A stretch of 64,000 nt of DNA, from the NCBI GenBank assembly GCA_013397075.1, contig VWZS01007632.1, positions 970,375 to 1,034,374 of the forward strand, written 5' to 3'. The translations under genes and the position numbers were made by a program. The stretch comes from Rhabdornis inornatus (lineage: Eukaryota > Chordata > Aves > Passeriformes > Rhabdornithidae). The notes beneath the pieces are model-generated. The model had not been told where the DNA came from. It saw only the letters and a program-made list of their open reading frames with translations, and ran no database searches. Shown in pieces: positions 46,001-58,300 of this stretch; position 1 is the first letter of the stretch; every line of letters starts with the position of its first letter.

Positions 46001-49000
46001 AGAGCTATTCCTGGCTGCTCACACAGCCTTCCTCTGGATGCTCTCTCCAGCAGGCATGTGTCTGTATCCAAACCAGCTCCTCCTGCTGACAGTTTCCAGG
46101 GGAAACTGAGACGGACTTGAGCTCCCCCACCTCGACAGCACCCCTTGGAGGCAGAACAAGCAGCTTACCGTCTTCTTCATCTTCTCAATGAAGCTGCTGT
46201 CTCTCACTGGAGCTGCTCTGAAAGACAAGAGGAATCTCTTTTCAGATGAGCACATTCATTTTTGAGGTCAGGAATAAGCAAGTGGGGGAAAAGTGGCCTC
46301 CAGGCCTCAGGAAAGTTGCCCAACAGGGTGTGAATCTCCACTAACCACTGTTATTCATCCTGTCACAGGGATGGCCATTGCTCAACCACAGGGCTTCTGC
46401 ACACAACCACGGAGCAGGGGGGAAAAGCTGAGCTCCTACCTGACCCTCATCAGTGAATCCTCCCACAGAAAAAGCCCAGGCACTCAGCCCTGCCCACCAG
46501 AAAACCTTTATAAACTGCTCTGAGAGGTTTAAGGATCTCATAGGAGCAGGTCTCCAGACAAGCCTCAGGGGCCGAGCCATGGTTCGAAAGAAGGGAATGG
46601 AGAACTCCCTGCTTCCCACACCACCATGTGCAGGCAGGGTCAGCCCTGAGGCATGCTCCCCAGGGCACATCCCCCAAACCTGAAGTCAAACAGGGCTAAA
46701 AATCAGCTGTTTCAGCCTCAAAACAACATGCCAGACATGAGCCCCAGAGCTGGAGAGCCCTGGGGAAGCTTGTTCCATGCCAGGTTCCCATTCCCAGGAT
46801 GGACCCCCTGCACAGAACATTTGCATTATTGAATGGACATGGCTTTCCTAGCTCGGCAGGGGGAGAAACCCCAGCAGAGCCAGAAATATGGATGTGGGGA
46901 TTCACACTGCTATGGCTGCCCTGTTAGGGAGAGAGCCAGAAGAGCTTTGCTATCCTTAGCACATCTTTGGATTTTCAGCATCACGGAGTGAAAACAGCCC
47001 AGCCCTGGGGACCCTGGGAGTCTCAAAAGCAGAGGTGACTATAGCTACAGTCAGATTAGGTACAGGAAGCTTCTCAGAGCAGGCAAGGACAGCATCCCCC
47101 TTGCTGTCCTCCCCACCAAAACTTTGGTAGCAGAGAAGATGAACGTGGGACCCGTTCCTGTTCCACAATGGAAGAATGCATGACCAGGTCTCTTGTGGGA
47201 AGAGAGAAGCCTCCAGGCAAAAAATAAATGGTTTTGGCTCCAGCCCATGTGAGAATGTGAAGAGCTTGCTAACAGTTTCCTCAACTCTGTAGCCCAGAGG
47301 GAGGGATCCTGCGGATGTGCCGAGGCATTTGTGGAGAGCACACACACGCAGAGCAGCAGGGTGGGGGACGTTCATAAAACATCCCTTCGAGCACCCCTTG
47401 GTACCCAAAGGGATCAAGGAGCTCCATAGCTGGGCCTGACAGCTCTGAGCACCCACAGACTCATACAAAAGACAAAGCACACACAAAAGACAAGCAAAGC
47501 TGAGCCCAAAAAGCTCCCCAAGGTAGCTGTGCTCCCAGGAGAGCTGCTTCACACCCCTGCTTGGTTCTCTCAGCAGCTAACAGTCTCCCCATGTTGTCAT
47601 TTGTCCCCTGTTGGGAACTGGGATATCATAAATGTCTAAAGCGAACAGCCCCAGCCCTGCCCACGCTGCAGCCAGAACAGGGGCTCGGGAGAGTTCTCAA
47701 GACACAGCTCTCACTTAGTTTTTGGCTCCTTGGTGAACTTCTTTAATTCCTGCCCTCTGCAAATGAGATCCAATTAAAACAACTGTTGAGTTAACTACTA
47801 AATAAAATGCTTTTAAAGGAGGAGGAAAAGAAAAGATTTTAGATCCTTTCAACAAGCTCCCTTTGGAAGAGAAAAGGGAGCAGCACATGGAGCTTGTCCG
47901 TTTTCAAAGGAGGCAACCCTGCACTGAAGTGAGTGCTGGAGAACAGGCTGTGGCTCAGATACAGAAGAAATAATGAGCCTGGCTTTGGAAAAAAGGCTAC
48001 ACAGCTCCCTGAAATTGCTTCATCAGGGTGGCCTGAAAATCTGAGCAGTGAAAACACATAGGCACCAAAGGCAGAAACTACACTCATTTTCCCTGCTCTG
48101 CCAGGGAAACTTGGAAGAGAAAGTCTGTCAACAGACTTGGAAGAGAAAGTCAGCAAGGACTGCTCTTACAGCTTAGACAGCTCAGGGTAGCAACTACAAG
48201 CGCTGGAAGGAACCCACCACAGGGTGGAGGGAAGGAGATTAACCCCATTGTCAGAGTGAGTTCTGTAGCTTGTACAGCTCTCCCACCCTTGCTGAGAGCT
48301 CACAGAGCAAGCGACTCCCAAGGCTCTCTGTCACTTTGGTTTCAGGAGAAAGAAAACATAGGAGGATCCCAACAGCTCAGCAAGAATACCAAAGTCTGTT
48401 TTAGCTGAACACCCTCAGAAAGCTCCTGTTCCCATGGCTTTCCTGCTGAAAGCACAGACACATCCAGAAGTGAGGACGCAGCCTGGACGGTGCACACAAA
48501 CCGAGCAGCAACAGCAGGGTCTCCTCTGGAGCAGCCTGCTTCCAAGCAGAGCCTCTCCCCTTCCTTCTCCTCCTGCTGCAGAGGGAAGAGGCACCCACTC
48601 CACCCAGCTTTGGAGCTGGAGGGACCCCACCAGCCCATCAGGCAGAGTAACTCACCTGGCCACAGCCGGCTCTTCCTGTGGGGCTGAGTACACACAGCCC
48701 ATGGCAGGGCAGGGAGGAGGCAGACAAAGAGTCCAGGGCAGCCGTGTGTTTGCAAGGGGAGCTGTGGGGGACGGCTCTAACTTAGCTCTGGAGCCACACG
48801 CACACAGGCCTTTCCATTCTGCTCCTCCTGGGCGTTAAAACCAAGCGGCAGCCTTTTGTTGAGGAGAAGAGAGCCGGGACAAAAGGTCCCGGCACGGGTC
48901 ATAGCAGGAGTGGTGCCGTCCACTCCGATCCTCGTGGTGGGGCTTTGGAAGTTACTGAGTGGATCTGCGCAGTCCTGAGAAACTGCAACATCTGGCAGCA

Positions 49001-52000
49001 GTGGCAGAAAGGAATTAGGAGTGGAGAATGAAACCTCCCAGGATCCTCCGCAGCACACGTCCCTCTCCCATCCGCACGGAGCAGGGCACGGGACACGAAA
49101 CCCTCCCCCCAGCCTCGTTCCCTTGGAAACTGTTTATATCACAGCTGCTTTTACATATATTCTTCTATTAAAAAAAAAAAGAAAGAAAGAAAAAAGAAGC
49201 TTGATGCTGTAGCTGAATGAAACGATTCCAGACACTGCGTGAGCAATGCTTCGGGTAACTATGGCAGTGCCATTACAGAGGCAGCTCAAAGGAGTTTGTT
49301 TTCCTCAGGATCCTATTAAATTAAATTAGAGATGGTCTCTCTCACACACATAGGCAGCAGAGAGCTAATCAGGCTAAGGACTTAGAGCAATTCCTGCCAC
49401 AGGAAGCCCTACAAATACAAGGGAATGGATTTCTGCATTGCTGCAGAATAGAGATAAGCCAGTTTCTGTCCCAAACAATGTTAAAGAACGGGGGGAGAAG
49501 GGAGAGGGTGACACTCAGCATACCAAAGGCTGTCCCATCTGCATCGCCCCAGGATGACTGTCTGCAGACTGGGGGCAGGAGAAGGGAAAGATATCTGTGA
49601 TTGAGAAACTTGCAGAGGAGGAGCAGCCAAAGAACAAAAATAAATTCCTGCATTCCCCAGCAATGGCCCTGCGAGGAAGCGTGGTGGCCGTGGCTTCGTG
49701 GCAATCCAGAGCTGCTCTCCCTAATGACATCTGCAGAGCAGGCTGCAGGGAGGGCTGCTCTGGTGGTTTTAATTAAGTCTGAAAATGGTCAAAACACAAG
49801 CAATGCTCAGTCAGTGGGATCCCATCTTGGCCCACACACGTGTTACATGTCACAGGTATGGGACACCTCTTATGTGGGAAACCACTGCATGTGCTGGGTT
49901 CTGTCCCTTCTGTGGGCACTTCAGGCAGGAAAACAGCTCCACTTGGCTTAAGGGTGAAGATCAGCAGCCTGATCCCTCTCTGAGCTGTGGCTGAACCTGC
50001 AGATGCATTGCTGGGGCAAGATGGTGATTCCCAGGCCACACAGAGAGAACCCAGCCCAGCTGCCATCCAGAGCAGGGCACCTCAACCACACATCTGCTCC
50101 TCCACAATCAAAGGCAGTAACAACAATGGCATTTCCTTTGCAGACCCTGCTGAGTTGACATGGTTTTATGAAGGTGTGCTGCTCCCAAAAACCCCAGGAG
50201 GGCACTGAGGTGCTGGATGCTGTGTTTAGATCAGAGAGGCTGCTTGCACTCTTCAGCACTGCAAACAAATCGCTAAAGCAGCAGCCATTGTGATGCATCT
50301 GAATTGTTATTCAGCATCTTCATCCTCCAGTATGAAAGAAGTTGGGGGACAAAGTTACACAACAAAAACCATCACCCAATGTCATCAGATAAAGCAGTTC
50401 AGGACACATTGGCAGAGCTGCAGAAATGCAACCCCTCTAAAGGTCAGGGTTCTGCACACCAGCCAGAGACAGCCCCACAGAGGCCTCCCTGCCTGCCCAG
50501 GGGTCCACCTGCCATACCCAGCAAGCCACAGGCAGAGGCTGACAGTGTGATCCTGATTTGCTCGCTCATCAGAAAGGAAACCACCCCAGATTCAAGGATC
50601 ACAGGAGGGAAGGAAACCCAAGCTTGTTTACCCACTCATATTCCTCCCAGTTCCAGGCATCCCATAAAATTCCACTGCAAAAGCTGCAGGAAGTCACTGT
50701 CTCTGTCCTGAAGGATGGATGTGCCACCAGCCAGAGTCTTGGCGTTTAGGGTCACACTGCCCTTGGACCAGCTTGATACAATGACCACAGCAGGGCTGCA
50801 GCAGAGTACCAAGAAAAACCACTTCACAGCCTCCTCTCACTCTGCACCTGCCTGGCTGACACTTTTCAGTTGTGTCAGACAACCTGCAGAACAACCTCAC
50901 CTCTCTGGTTATCAGCAACAGGAAGTGCTGCTGTTCCACATCTCCCACAAGGAGCAGTTGCTCCCTCAGAGCCACTGCTCACAGGGACAGAGAAGGCAGC
51001 ATAGACCCCACAGAGGAAACAAAGAGCCTGTGAGGCAGCTCAGAGCCAGGACCTGCAGCCAGGCTGGGATGGAAGCCCATGTGCTGAGGTTCTGCAGCAG
51101 AACAAGGTGGTAACACACAACCAGAAGTCAAAGCTTCTCTGCAAGGTCACAACAGAGCCGCACATGATGGGCTGTAGGCGGAATCAGTCACAAGGACAGG
51201 GAGCACGGGAGCCTGGGCTGTGCCCTGCCAGGGTCCAATTTCAGATGGACAGTGCCCTTTTCCCAGCCAGTTCAGCTCTTCCTGCAGCACAGCCATTCTT
51301 ACAATCTCCAGAGGCGACCACGTGCACTGAGACGCACAGCCCTGGCTGGCAGGCATGTGAGGGAAAGCATCCCAGCAATCCAACAGAGCACATTCCCAAG
51401 GTACGGCTGGGCAGGCACAGGCAGCTGGGCTGCTGCCAGCCACGTGTGCACCCATCTGCACAAGGCACCACAGCCAGGGACATTGCTGCCCTTTAAAAAT
51501 ACTCCCAGCCAGAAAATGTACTTCCCAACCTCCTGCAACGCCAGAAACAAAGAATAAGCTAAAAAGTCCAGCAAAAAACTGATGTTAAGTTTGGAATGTG
51601 ACTGAGACAAGGAACAAAATGCACTCAGATCTCCACCTGCATGGCTTGTTCCTGGCCCCAAGCCCTTTGTAGAATACAGGGTGGAACAAAGCTCTCCCTC
51701 TCCAAATCCAGTCTCCCACTGCTGTGGTAAGCTGGCATCTAAAGCCAAACACATTTTACAGGAGCTGCCAAGCAGGTCATCTCAGGAACCATCTCCAAGA
51801 CCATTCCTTTCCTTCAAAGCTAAAATCTCCAATAGGATACCTGTTTAGGAACAAGCCCACCTTTCTCCAGATTTACCTAAGCGTGACTTTTATCAGAAAA
51901 CACCGAGAATTAAATCCTTAAGAGTTCTGAAGTACAGCCAGAGGCTTTCTTGCCTTGCTCAGGAAAGGCCAATTCCCAATTTGGGCCACACGGTGGGGTA

Positions 52001-52363
52001 AGGCAGAACTGCAGCCTGGCTCTTCCACTGGAATCTCTGCATTGAGAGCAGAACACACAGCAGCTGAGGGCAGAGAAAAGCCCCTTCACCGACCTCCCAC
52101 AATCCAGCTGAGCCTCCCAGAACCCACCACAAGCAAGAGAGAAAAGCTCCAGTGGTGCCACGCAGCCTGAGAGTTATTACTTACACTGGCTGCATTTTGG
52201 GGAGGTCAGGCACTTCCTCCTTTTTCTTGCGGAAGAAGAACCAGTAGGTAAAAAGTCCAGTGATGAGGGAGATGAGGAACACATCTGTCATGCTGAAGAG
52301 AGAGTCCTGCTGTGCAGTGCTGTCAGCAGCAGAGATGGTTGGGTCCATGCTGGGCTCCCCCAT
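37086..52363 (-). CDS. POR: NADPH-cytochrome P450 reductase; fifteen coding exons, complete
   Basis: POR moves electrons from NADPH via FAD and FMN to microsomal P450s, haem oxygenase and squalene epoxidase at the ER membrane. Coding exons: 52363-52185, 46217-46169, 45319-45191, 44813-44664, 43829-43705, 42816-42727, 42265-42167, 41570-41454, 40745-40627, 39531-39350, 39220-39071, 38585-38318, 37835-37690, 37529-37444, 37230-37086. They sum to 2034 nt and 677 residues. Residues 25-44 form the membrane anchor, followed by RKKK. FMN-site motifs are [10 protein letters not shown] (84-93), [11 protein letters not shown] with Tyr140, and GLGNKTY with Tyr178. FAD-site RYYSIASS holds Arg454 and Ser457. 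The NADPH site includes GPGTG (531-535) and Cys629, and the protein ends DVWS with the FAD-stacking Trp676. All catalytic residues are present and every splice site is GT-AG. ATG 52363 matches the shorter mammalian start (Met-Gly). The acceptor at 52378-52379 implies an upstream non-coding exon. Confidence 0.97.
48656..48702 (-). CDS. Candidate alternative first coding exon of POR (MGCVYS N-terminus)
   Basis: On the POR strand, inside intron 2, an ATG at 48702-48700 has G at -3 and G at +4. It opens 15 codons, [15 protein letters not shown], followed by AG and a consensus donor CCAG|GTGAGT at 48656/48655. The two leftover bases are exactly the phase that exon 3 (46217, first base A) accepts; the join gives Arg and then AAPVRDSS in the POR frame. 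MGC-x-x-S is the form of a dual acylation signal (myristoyl-Gly2, palmitoyl-Cys3). The product would lack the residue 25-44 membrane helix and keep all flavin domains. No transcript evidence is available here; a chance ORF next to a decoy donor is the alternative. Confidence 0.35.
48873..48893. repeat. Perfect 8-bp inverted repeat (GCCGGGAC / GTCCCGGC, 5-base loop)
   Basis: This is a GC-rich stem with an AAAAG loop inside POR intron 2, upstream (minus strand) of the candidate alternative exon. It would form a stable hairpin in RNA from either strand. No terminator or known RNA family is implied. Confidence 0.6.
49133..49138 (-). promoter_or_regulatory. Candidate TATA box upstream of the alternative POR exon
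   Basis: TTTATA on the plus strand reads TATAAA on the minus strand, in the context GATATAAACAG, about 430 bases upstream of the candidate MGC start codon. The 300 bases downstream are richer in GC and CpG than the surrounding intron. Several upstream ATGs lie between a start site here and the MGC codon, which weakens the link. Confidence 0.3.
49160..49198. repeat. A-rich microsatellite (A)n(GAAA)n
   Basis: A run of A is followed by GAAA repeats and another A-run, within POR intron 2. No retroelement body is recognised next to it. Confidence 0.7.
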
Positions 52364-52377
52364 GGCAGTCAGAGGCA

Positions 52378-55300
52378 CTGTGAGCAAGGAAAAACAATGA
52401 GCACCAGCAGCCACGTGGGACAGCATTAAAGGACATCCAGAAAATGCTTTTTGCTTTACACTTAGCCTTAGGAACATGAGGCTGTCCAACAGCTCTTTGG
52501 ACAGAGGCCTTGCATCACAACTCTGCAAGGTTCTTCTGCACCCCAAGGTGACCCACCAAGCTTTTCCCTTCCTGTTGTATCCATGGTGATCCATCTGAAG
52601 TATCTCTGCTTTCCCTCTGGTGGCAGCAGCATCAGAGCAGCCCCACACCCCAGCCAAGGTGCCAAACCAGGCTCCTACCCCAGCAATACTCAACAGGGAC
52701 CCATGGCCAGCCTTTACTAAAGCCCTTACTCACCACAGAGTCCCTGCAGCATTACTGAGGGATGATCCCACTCTTCCAGACACCCCACAGATCTGGGGCT
52801 CCCTCCCTCCTTCCCACAAGGTGACAGGATGCCCTGGCCCCACCGCTGTGCTGAAAAACCACAGAGCAGGATTGTGGCACCAACTCCTGTGAGCATCCCC
52901 ACAACAGTTTGTTACAACACACATGATAAATACTTCTGATTTACTCCACTGCAGATTGGATTTACTATCCATCTCTTCCCGGGCCTTTGGCTTCCCAGTC
53001 CCCTCCATGATCTCCCTCAATTTAATTTTCATCCCCTTGAATTACTCCTTTACACTTACCAAGGCAGAATTTAAGGGATTTGGGACTTGCCCACAACCAT
53101 ACCCAGAGTCTGTGATAACACGAGGATGAACACCCAGCTCTCAAATACCCAAGCAGCCCTATTGCCCTGTCCTTCCCGTGGGGATCCACCCATCCACCCC
53201 TCCCTCCCACTGCTGTGCCAAAGCTTGAATTCCTCTGACCCTAATCCAGATGGCAAGATTATCTTCCTTACATGCAAGGACACACTCTGTCCAAGTAAAC
53301 AAATAATTAACTCAAAACTTGATTTGGAAGGGCAAAGTGACTCTCTCCTTGTACTTGGGCATTCTGCCAACCCAGGAGACCACAGACATTTGAACTTGCA
53401 CCCAGAAAAGTGACTCAGAAAGGTGGTGGTGTTGAAGGAGGGAAAGGATAAATGCCATGGCTGAAATAAAAGTGACTGAAGTTGAAGGTTATGCTAATAC
53501 ATTCAGCAGCTGGAAAGAAAAGGGAAGGTGATGCTTAGGGAGCACTAATGAGGGAGACCAGGTATAACCTTCAGCAAAGATCAACCCCTTGCTGTTAACC
53601 CCACAGGAGAAGTCCAGCTCCAGACAACACACAGCCCTGTGCCACAGGGCACCAGCTATAAAAAGCACCTTGTGGAGCACAGGGAAAAGTCCACAGCCAC
53701 CTGGCAGTGACCCTGGGTGGGTACTCTGGCAATCCAATTAGTGCTCAACCCCACAAGAAGTTTAATTTGGTGGAGAACTTGGCAAATAACTGCATTAAAA
53801 CTCCACCGCAAAGCTTCCTGTTAGGTTCTCACAGAAGACACCAAAGCAGGGTGTTGGAAGAAAAAAAAGTGATGTGACTGCAGACAAGCAAATTGCACAT
53901 TCCTCTCCATCAGGCAGGTCACCCTGTCCTCCCTCCTTGCAAACAAGAGCTGGATGTTACTTCTGTACAACTGTAGACTAAACTGTTAGTCAAAGCCTCC
54001 ACAACTGGGGCTTGGTTGCCAAAAAGGCACAACTCCCAGGAGGATCCCTCTCCTTATCTAGTTCCAGTAAGCCACCAAAGAGCTGGTCTGGCAACCAGCA
54101 CCAGGGAAATATGCTGGTCAAGGAAAAATGTTGCTAGTTTATTGCTTTTATTTCTGATGAAAACTCAGAAATTTTAATTACAAGCTCTTCCCCTCTGCCA
54201 CCCAACCTGTAGGAATTTCAGTCAATCTCAGCCAAAACCTGTCAGGCAACCCCTTCATTTCACAGAGTTTTTGGAGTTTTGGTTCTTGCCATCTCACTCA
54301 TCTTGAACTGCTTGAACTGCTCATTACATCTCAGGGCAATGAAGCCCTGAGGGCCAGTGGTCCATGATTCCTAGGGAGCTTCAACTGCTGCCTGTGCACA
54401 GCACAGCCCAACTCTGCAAAGAGATGGAGGAATCAGTGCCCAGACACAGGCAGGAGTAAATATCTCTGACTCTGCAAGGTGGGTTGGTTTTTTCAGCAGC
54501 AGTTTCATTGCCCAAATTATACAAGGGTGGACAATTCCCCTCATGAGAGCAGTGATGGCCATGTCAGTAAAACCATCCTCAGAACAGCCTTTTACTCACT
54601 TTCCCTGAAAATCCCAAGGCACATAAGGCAGAGGAAGCCATGAATAAAAACAAGGCTGATGGAGAACACACTGAGCTGGTTTAGGACAGGAGCTGCAGCT
54701 CTTTCCCTTCTGAGCACCAAAGCCAGCAGCAGCTGAGCCCTGGGAAAGTCTCCTTGCACCAGCAGCCCCCCCTTGTCACCACTTGCACATGGAGGAGAGT
54801 TCCAAACCCGACACGCCTGTGGTGAGCAGCACCTGGCCCACAACAATTTCCAGCTCCAGACAGCTCAGACATGGATATTCATGAGCTGCCCTGTGTGGGC
54901 AAAGAATGAGGGCAAGAATGAGCCTGTGCTCTCCTCAGCCAGGTGATGGCTTTGTCTCCAGCCAAAATTCATCACTGTGCTCAAAGCAGCAGAATTTCAG
55001 CTCCCAGAGCAGAGGGGTTTGGCTTTCTCAAGCCTCCAGAGGTGGTCTGCTCTCCCAAGCTGCGCTGCCTTGGCAAGAGGCATCCTCAGGGAGGCAGCTC
55101 CCAGGTGGATGTGGGGGTGGAAGCTGTGCTATCTCCTTGCCTTGACCATGCTGCAGCTCTCCAGGGCTTCAAAGGGGAACCCTGCAGCTGCAGCCAGGCC
55201 ACCCACCCACAGCCACAGCCAGGGAAGGGAACATTCCAGGAGGTTCATGGCTCTGGTGCACGGAGCAGAGCCTGGTTTGCTGTCCTCTCTTCACTGACAA

Positions 55301-58300
55301 TGTCCACAGCACAAAGTTTCCACACTGACCTCTAACCCCGGGAGGAAACGTGGCCATGGCCTAGTGATGGAATAAAGACACAAGAGCTGCTTTAATTTTG
55401 ATGCTGGGCTCCCTCTGCTCCTGGACATTTGGTTATTCAAGCTTTATATCCCAGCTACAGATTCTTCTTTTTGCTTTCCCTTCACCACCCCTATCCTTAG
55501 GAAAAGGTTTGCTCAGACATAGCAAGAGAAGGGCAAAGGATGTGAAGTTAGGCCTCATTTCTCTTTTTTGAAGGATTATCATAATTCAGGAACTATTGAA
55601 CTCACTTTGTCCAGCACAGGAAGATTATGCCTCAATTTCTCTCAGTCTCACCTAGCTGGCTGTAACAATTATTTTCCAGAAGTTCACAGCAAGTCATTTT
55701 CAAATACATGTCCTTTACTAACTTCTAGTGAAAAGAAACCTGACTCTTACTTGAAATTTAGCTATCCTGGGAATCCTGCACTCTCTGAAAGGGCCTTGGT
55801 AGAATCACTAGGTTTTTAAAAGGAAAAGGAAATTTATGATGCAGAAATAAAACTTTCCCTGACAGCAATTTCAAGGATGGTCATTTTATCCACAGTGTTT
55901 ACTGTATCTTCAATTAAGGTAAGACAAGATATCCATATCCCTGGGGATTTTTTTAATGGTGGCTGCAGCTCATGGATCCCTGTTTGTGCACACAGCAAAG
56001 CCATCAGTCTCTGCAAGATGTGAGCATTTGTATCACACAGAAAAGTCACAACATTTTGAGATATTGCAATCAAGCAATGCTGTGTTCTAGCACAGCTTTT
56101 CAGCCCCTGAATGTGTGAATTTGCTTGATACATAGCAGCTCACAACAATTCAAATCATCAGGGGCCTTCTCTGCACATCTCTGTGCTAGCAAACAGATGT
56201 ACTTCATCCTCATATTAAGTGAAATGTGTTCCTCATTCTCATGCACACTTGGAAAAAAAAGGACTGGAAGCACTCTCAATGCATCCTCAAATTTCCCATG
56301 ATTTCCATACAGACTAAAGCTGATATAGGGTCACAGGGTTAAAAAAACTTAAATATATAAACAGTACTATGACAAACAAGACAGGAGTGATGAAGGCCAA
56401 GTGGTCAGCCACCTGAAGAGATTTATTCTTCTTCCTTGCACCAGGAGATGGTACATCAGATGTCCTCAAAAGCACCCCGGGACACAGCATCACAATCATA
56501 AAACATAGCTGGGAGGTTTCTCCTTCTGGAAGTCACATTGTGGTATCCCCTAGTGACCAAAAGCCTTGGCTTTGAAGCTAAACTGGCAATCTGGGCAGGA
56601 AGTTGTCACTCTTGAGACTGAAGTAGCCCTTTTTAAATGTAATATCTGCAATGAGTTTCAAGTACCTCAGTTGGACGTCCCAGACCAGGACTGCAGCCTG
56701 GGGACTCTTGCCCCAAAAATGAGTGACCAATTTCTGTGCTTGACTCTGCCCTGTGCCACCCTCAGCACACCCTGATGTGCAGAGTCAGCCTCCCGAGAGG
56801 GGAAGGAGAAGGAAAACTGCTGAGCAAGCACAGCCTTGGGGCTGCTCACTGCTCCCACCTCTGATAATCAATCCCAATCAATCCCCTGCTCCCTGGCGCA
56901 GCTGCAGCACCAAGGAGCCCCTGAATCCAGCCCAACACTCCAGAGAGGGATCTCCACAATCCCCACACACCCTGCAGACATTGCCTGGCATAACCCTGGC
57001 ACAGGGGCTGCACCCCCTGAGTGATCAATACACCCAGAGTTTTCCCAAGCATCAGCACCCTTTGGACACCTGCAGATAAGCACAGGAGCTGCAGGTGGAA
57101 CCTCTGCTCTGCAATACGTGCAGAAAGACTCGATGGTCACAGAGCCAAAAAGGAATTGCGTGACAACACTGGCACCAGTGCCAGGCTCCATTCAAAGGGA
57201 GCTCAGCAGGGTGCAGGCAGAGAAGCCTTCCCAGCCCCTAGCAAGGTCCAGGCTGTCTCAGCTCAACACCAGCAGGTAGCGGTTTGGAGCCAAACCAGCC
57301 CTGCAGCAAGAAGATCCCCTCATTTCTCACCACACCATCATGGTGCCAAGCCGAGCTCTGGAGCTCCCATTCTGCCTCCACCAGCCCACCCAACCCATCC
57401 AGCAACACTTACCAAAGGACTGCTCTCCAGAGTCTCATAAACAGGAATCCATGCAAGTCTAGCAAATATCACAGCTATACACACTCAAAAAGCTCCTTCA
57501 GACCGACCTTCTCCAGTTCAGACTCCCAGTGCAAGTCCTGCACAGCCACACAGTGCAGGGGACAAGGGGGTACTGCTGGTAGAGAGAGCACTCGTGCTCC
57601 CTGCAGCCACGTGACAGTGACCCTCATGTCCCTGACTCAGCACAGGCATGGCCTTAGGGAGCAGAGAGGAAGGGCAGCTGTCACCATTTCCAGAGCTGGG
57701 AGCTCTGTGTGGCTGGGGATGTCACCATTGCCACCACACCTGCCAGACCCCTCTTTCTGACCCCGCAGGACCATCCTGAATTCCCAAGGCAGAGGCAGGT
57801 GTGTGTGACCAGACTTCCCACCTTGTCTGCCCCAGGGATTGCCCTTTCTCTTGTGCTGACCATGGCACAACACAGATTAGGGGCACAATTACCCTTGAGA
57901 AGAAGCCTTAAAAAAGCCCAGTTTTAAATCAGAGACCAATTTTTTCCACCAGCATCATGTGACAGCCCCAAAATTCAACCTCAGAACAGACACATAAACG
58001 ATAAGCAACAAAACCAAGTGAAAATTCCAATTCTTTGTACAGCACTGAGCTGCAGAGTGAGCTTTAGATACAATGGCAAAACAGGAAGACTGTAAATAGA
58101 AATTAAACAACTGAAACATCTGGGAGGAAATAAGAAAACTACTGGACAGCCCTCTCACAGGTCTGCAAAGTGTGTGGAGAGCTCACAGAGTGGCAGCACC
58201 AAAAGGAAGCTGCAAAGAGAGCCCATCACCCCTCACAGCAGCAGCAGTAGTGCAGGAGAAGAAGAGACTTGCCCACAAACAGGAATGCAGTCTTGTGACC

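Noticed and set aside
48108..48155. Two copies of a 16-18 bp CTTGGAAGAGAAAGTC word
   Set aside because: A single short duplication in a POR intron without further structure.
52364..52693. N-terminal extension of the POR first coding exon in the same open frame
   Set aside because: A good pyrimidine tract and acceptor at 52378-52379 place this sequence in the intron, and the Met-Gly start at 52363 matches the mammalian protein.
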